Assembly: GCF_030812595.1 (NCBI RefSeq)
Contig: NZ_JAUSSZ010000020.1
Location: 1 to 49,511, forward strand
From: Arthrobacter bambusae
GTDB taxonomy: Bacteria > Actinomycetota > Actinomycetes > Actinomycetales > Micrococcaceae
Direction of reading: 5' to 3'
DNA: 49,511 nt
Made by a program: the position numbers and the translations under genes. Below are positions 48,247 to 49,511 of this stretch, in pieces (the first letter of the stretch is position 1; each line of letters starts with the position of its first letter). Under the pieces are notes generated by a model, which saw only the letters and a list, made by a program, of their open reading frames with translations, was not told where the DNA came from and made no database searches.

Positions 48247-49511
48247 TCCTGGTCTCTTCGCCGTCCTCGGAAGCCTCTTCTCCGTCTTTTCCTGCGTCCT
48301 CGTCTTCCTCTACGGAATCGAGGTCGGACTCGGCGTCGTCGGACTCAAAGTAGTCCGACTCGACGTCGTCCAGTTCGACCTCGTCGTGTTCGGAGGGCTC
48401 GGCGGCGGCGACGGACTCCGCCATTGCGGGCGCTTCCTCGGGCTTGCTCTCTTCGGCCCGCTCCCCTGTCTCGTCGAAGTCCCGGAAACGAGGTTTGCGG
48501 GTTTCGTTTTCATCGTCCTCGCCGAGGTCGATGATGTCCGGGTCTTCGAACTCTCCTACGCCGAGGGCATTTTCAGCCACGACTGCCTGGCGCTGCCACT
48601 TGCCGGCTTCCTCCGTGCGACCCACTGCGGTGAGGGCGTCTGCGTAGGCACGGAACAGCCGCGGGCTGTAGGAGAAGGCGCGGTTGATGTCGAGCTGAAT
48701 GATCTCCAGTTCGGCTACCGCGGCGTCCAACTGGCCAAGGTCGGTCCTGGCTCCCGATGCCACAATTGCCAACTCAACCTTGCCAGGAGCATCGAGGTCC
48801 TGTGCTTCAGGCGAGCGGACAACGTCCAGCGCGCGGTCCGGCCGCCCCAGGCCGCGTTCGCAGTCGGCCATGAGCGGCAAATGGACGTTGGAGCCGCTGA
48901 TCCGGCGGTACGTGCGGAATTCGCGAAGCGCCTCACCGTAGTGGCCGGCGGCATAGGCGGTCAGGCCCACTGCTTCGCGGACGGCTGCCAGGCGACCGCC
49001 CCTTCGGCTGGCAGCCAAGGCATGCTGGAAGGACATCTCGGGGTCGATATCGATGAGGCGGCCCGCCATCACGAGGTGTTTGGAAACCCAATCGGCATTC
49101 GTGCCCTCAAGGGTCTTGATCTGGTGCTTGGTGGCCCGGTCAAGCTCCTGGCCCGTAACGTCGTCGTCGATCTCCGGAGAACGCTCGCGGTCCGGGCGGT
49201 TGGCGCTGCGCAGATCCGCGGCGTTCGGAACCCGGGCGGGACGATCCTCCCGAGATCCGCCGCCGAAGCTGCGCCGCTCGGTACGTGGACCATCGAACTT
49301 GCGGGGACCGCGCTCGGGGCGATCGCCGAAGCTGCGCCGCTCCCCATCGCCTTCACGGCGCGGACGATCACCGAACGGTTTGCGATCACGATCACGGTCG
49401 CCGAAGCTTGGACGCGCATCGCCTTCACGGCGCGGACGATCACCGAACGGTTTGCGATCACGATCACGGTCGCCGAAGCTTGGACGCGCATCGCCTTCAC
49501 GGCGCGGACGA
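48239..49511 (-). CDS. Repeat-tailed, TPR-like protein (N-terminus beyond window)
   Basis: At least 424 codons; the frame is open to the window edge, so the start lies outside. From the N-terminus: a highly charged R/D/G/F-rich tail containing an exact 72-bp (24-residue) repeat with RPSFGDRDRDR and KPFGD steps; a linker DDDVTGQELDRATKHQIKTL; a TPR-like helical region (MAGRLIDIDPEMSFQHALAASRRGGRLAAVREAVGLTAYAAGHYGEALREFRTYRRISG and AFSYSPRLFRAYADALTAVGRTEEAGKWQ); and a very acidic C-terminus (DEVELDDVESDYFESDDAE). An internal GTG at 49072 starts only the TPR part and is not needed. Role unknown; the position before the HAD gene corresponds to Rv1691. Confidence 0.85.
   Translation of the reverse strand, partial: RPRREGDARPSFGDRDRDRKPFGDRPRREGDARPSFGDRDRDRKPFGDRPRREGDGERRSFGDRPERGPRKFDGPRTERRSFGGGSREDRPARVPNAADLRSANRPDRERSPEIDDDVTGQELDRATKHQIKTLEGTNADWVSKHLVMAGRLIDIDPEMSFQHALAASRRGGRLAAVREAVGLTAYAAGHYGEALREFRTYRRISGSNVHLPLMADCERGLGRPDRALDVVRSPEAQDLDAPGKVELAIVASGARTDLGQLDAAVAELEIIQLDINRAFSYSPRLFRAYADALTAVGRTEEAGKWQRQAVVAENALGVGEFEDPDIIDLGEDDENETRKPRFRDFDETGERAEESKPEEAPAMAESVAAAEPSEHDEVELDDVESDYFESDDAESDLDSVEEDEDAGKDGEEASEDGEETRND
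49352..49511 (-). repeat. Exact 72-bp tandem repeat, in frame, running off the end
   Basis: TTCACGGCGCGG recurs at 49352, 49424 and 49496, each 72 bp apart, and the bases between are identical in the copies compared. Each unit encodes 24 residues with Arg/Asp pairs and FGD. At least 2.2 copies are in view. Confidence 0.93.

Noticed and set aside
49069..49500. 143-codon minus-strand frame with MKAMRVQ repeats
   Set aside because: It is another frame of the 72-bp repeat; the frame continuous with the TPR domain explains the region.

Overview
The window is high-GC actinobacterial chromosome. Protein sequences and gene order point to the Arthrobacter/Paenarthrobacter/Pseudarthrobacter group (Micrococcaceae). 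Signs of this are the GarA-type FHA protein, the Rv1828/FtsR-type MerR regulator, class II DAHP synthase, PASTA-containing PknL, C-rich third codon positions, and blocks collinear with Mycobacterium tuberculosis (Rv2175c-Rv2176-aroG-acyltransferase-fadD; Rv1826-Rv1830; Rv1708-Rv1713; Rv1691-Rv1701). The genus is inferred from recognition only; no search was run. The first ~110 bases are poly-C and A/C low-complexity sequence that looks like a bad contig end.

Layout. 0.1-15 kb: DNA-binding protein Rv2175c-like, secreted LysM/transglycosylase, PASTA kinase pknL, aroG (shikimate entry), a PlsC-like acyltransferase, an alpha/beta hydrolase coupled to a small acidic membrane protein, ROK glucokinase, acyl-CoA ligase behind a perfect palindromic operator, and pyruvate carboxylase with a Crp-like site upstream. 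15-19 kb: an orphan ParA-like ATPase, then the minus-strand regulatory cluster gcvH-garA-ftsR-DUF151-merR. 19-22.5 kb: Fpg/Nei glycosylase, a divergent MFS/MarR pair with repeated operator elements, and tRNA-Pro(GGG). 22.6-30.8 kb: a minus-strand housekeeping run parA-scpA-scpB-rluB-tyrA-cmk-plsC-der (chromosome segregation/condensation, ribosome maturation, tyrosine, nucleotide and lipid synthesis).

31-39.3 kb is a metabolic block: a DctA-type C4-dicarboxylate transporter divergent from a CitA/DcuS-type histidine kinase and response regulator, followed by GntR-prpD-prpB-prpC (methylcitrate cycle for propionyl-CoA). It sits between two conserved housekeeping blocks. 39.3-49.5 kb is again a minus-strand housekeeping run: the order read from the right end is TPR/repeat protein, HAD phosphatase, 78-aa protein, tlyA, nadK, recN, pyrG, NUDIX, xerD, plus a separate MTH1-like NUDIX gene.

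Functional links. Propionate carbon enters the TCA cycle as pyruvate and succinate through prpBCD. DctA would import succinate/fumarate/malate, pyc refills oxaloacetate, and GarA is known in related bacteria to tune the 2-oxoglutarate node under Ser/Thr kinase control, so several genes here converge on TCA-cycle balance. I found no CRISPR array, prophage, insertion sequence or toxin-antitoxin pair. The most unusual items are an exact 72-bp in-frame tandem repeat encoding an Arg/Asp/Gly/Phe-rich disordered N-terminus at the right end, a 12-bp triplicate abutting the pknL -10 element, several well-formed operators, and an ambiguous start of the histidine kinase (a strong Shine-Dalgarno in front of ATC).
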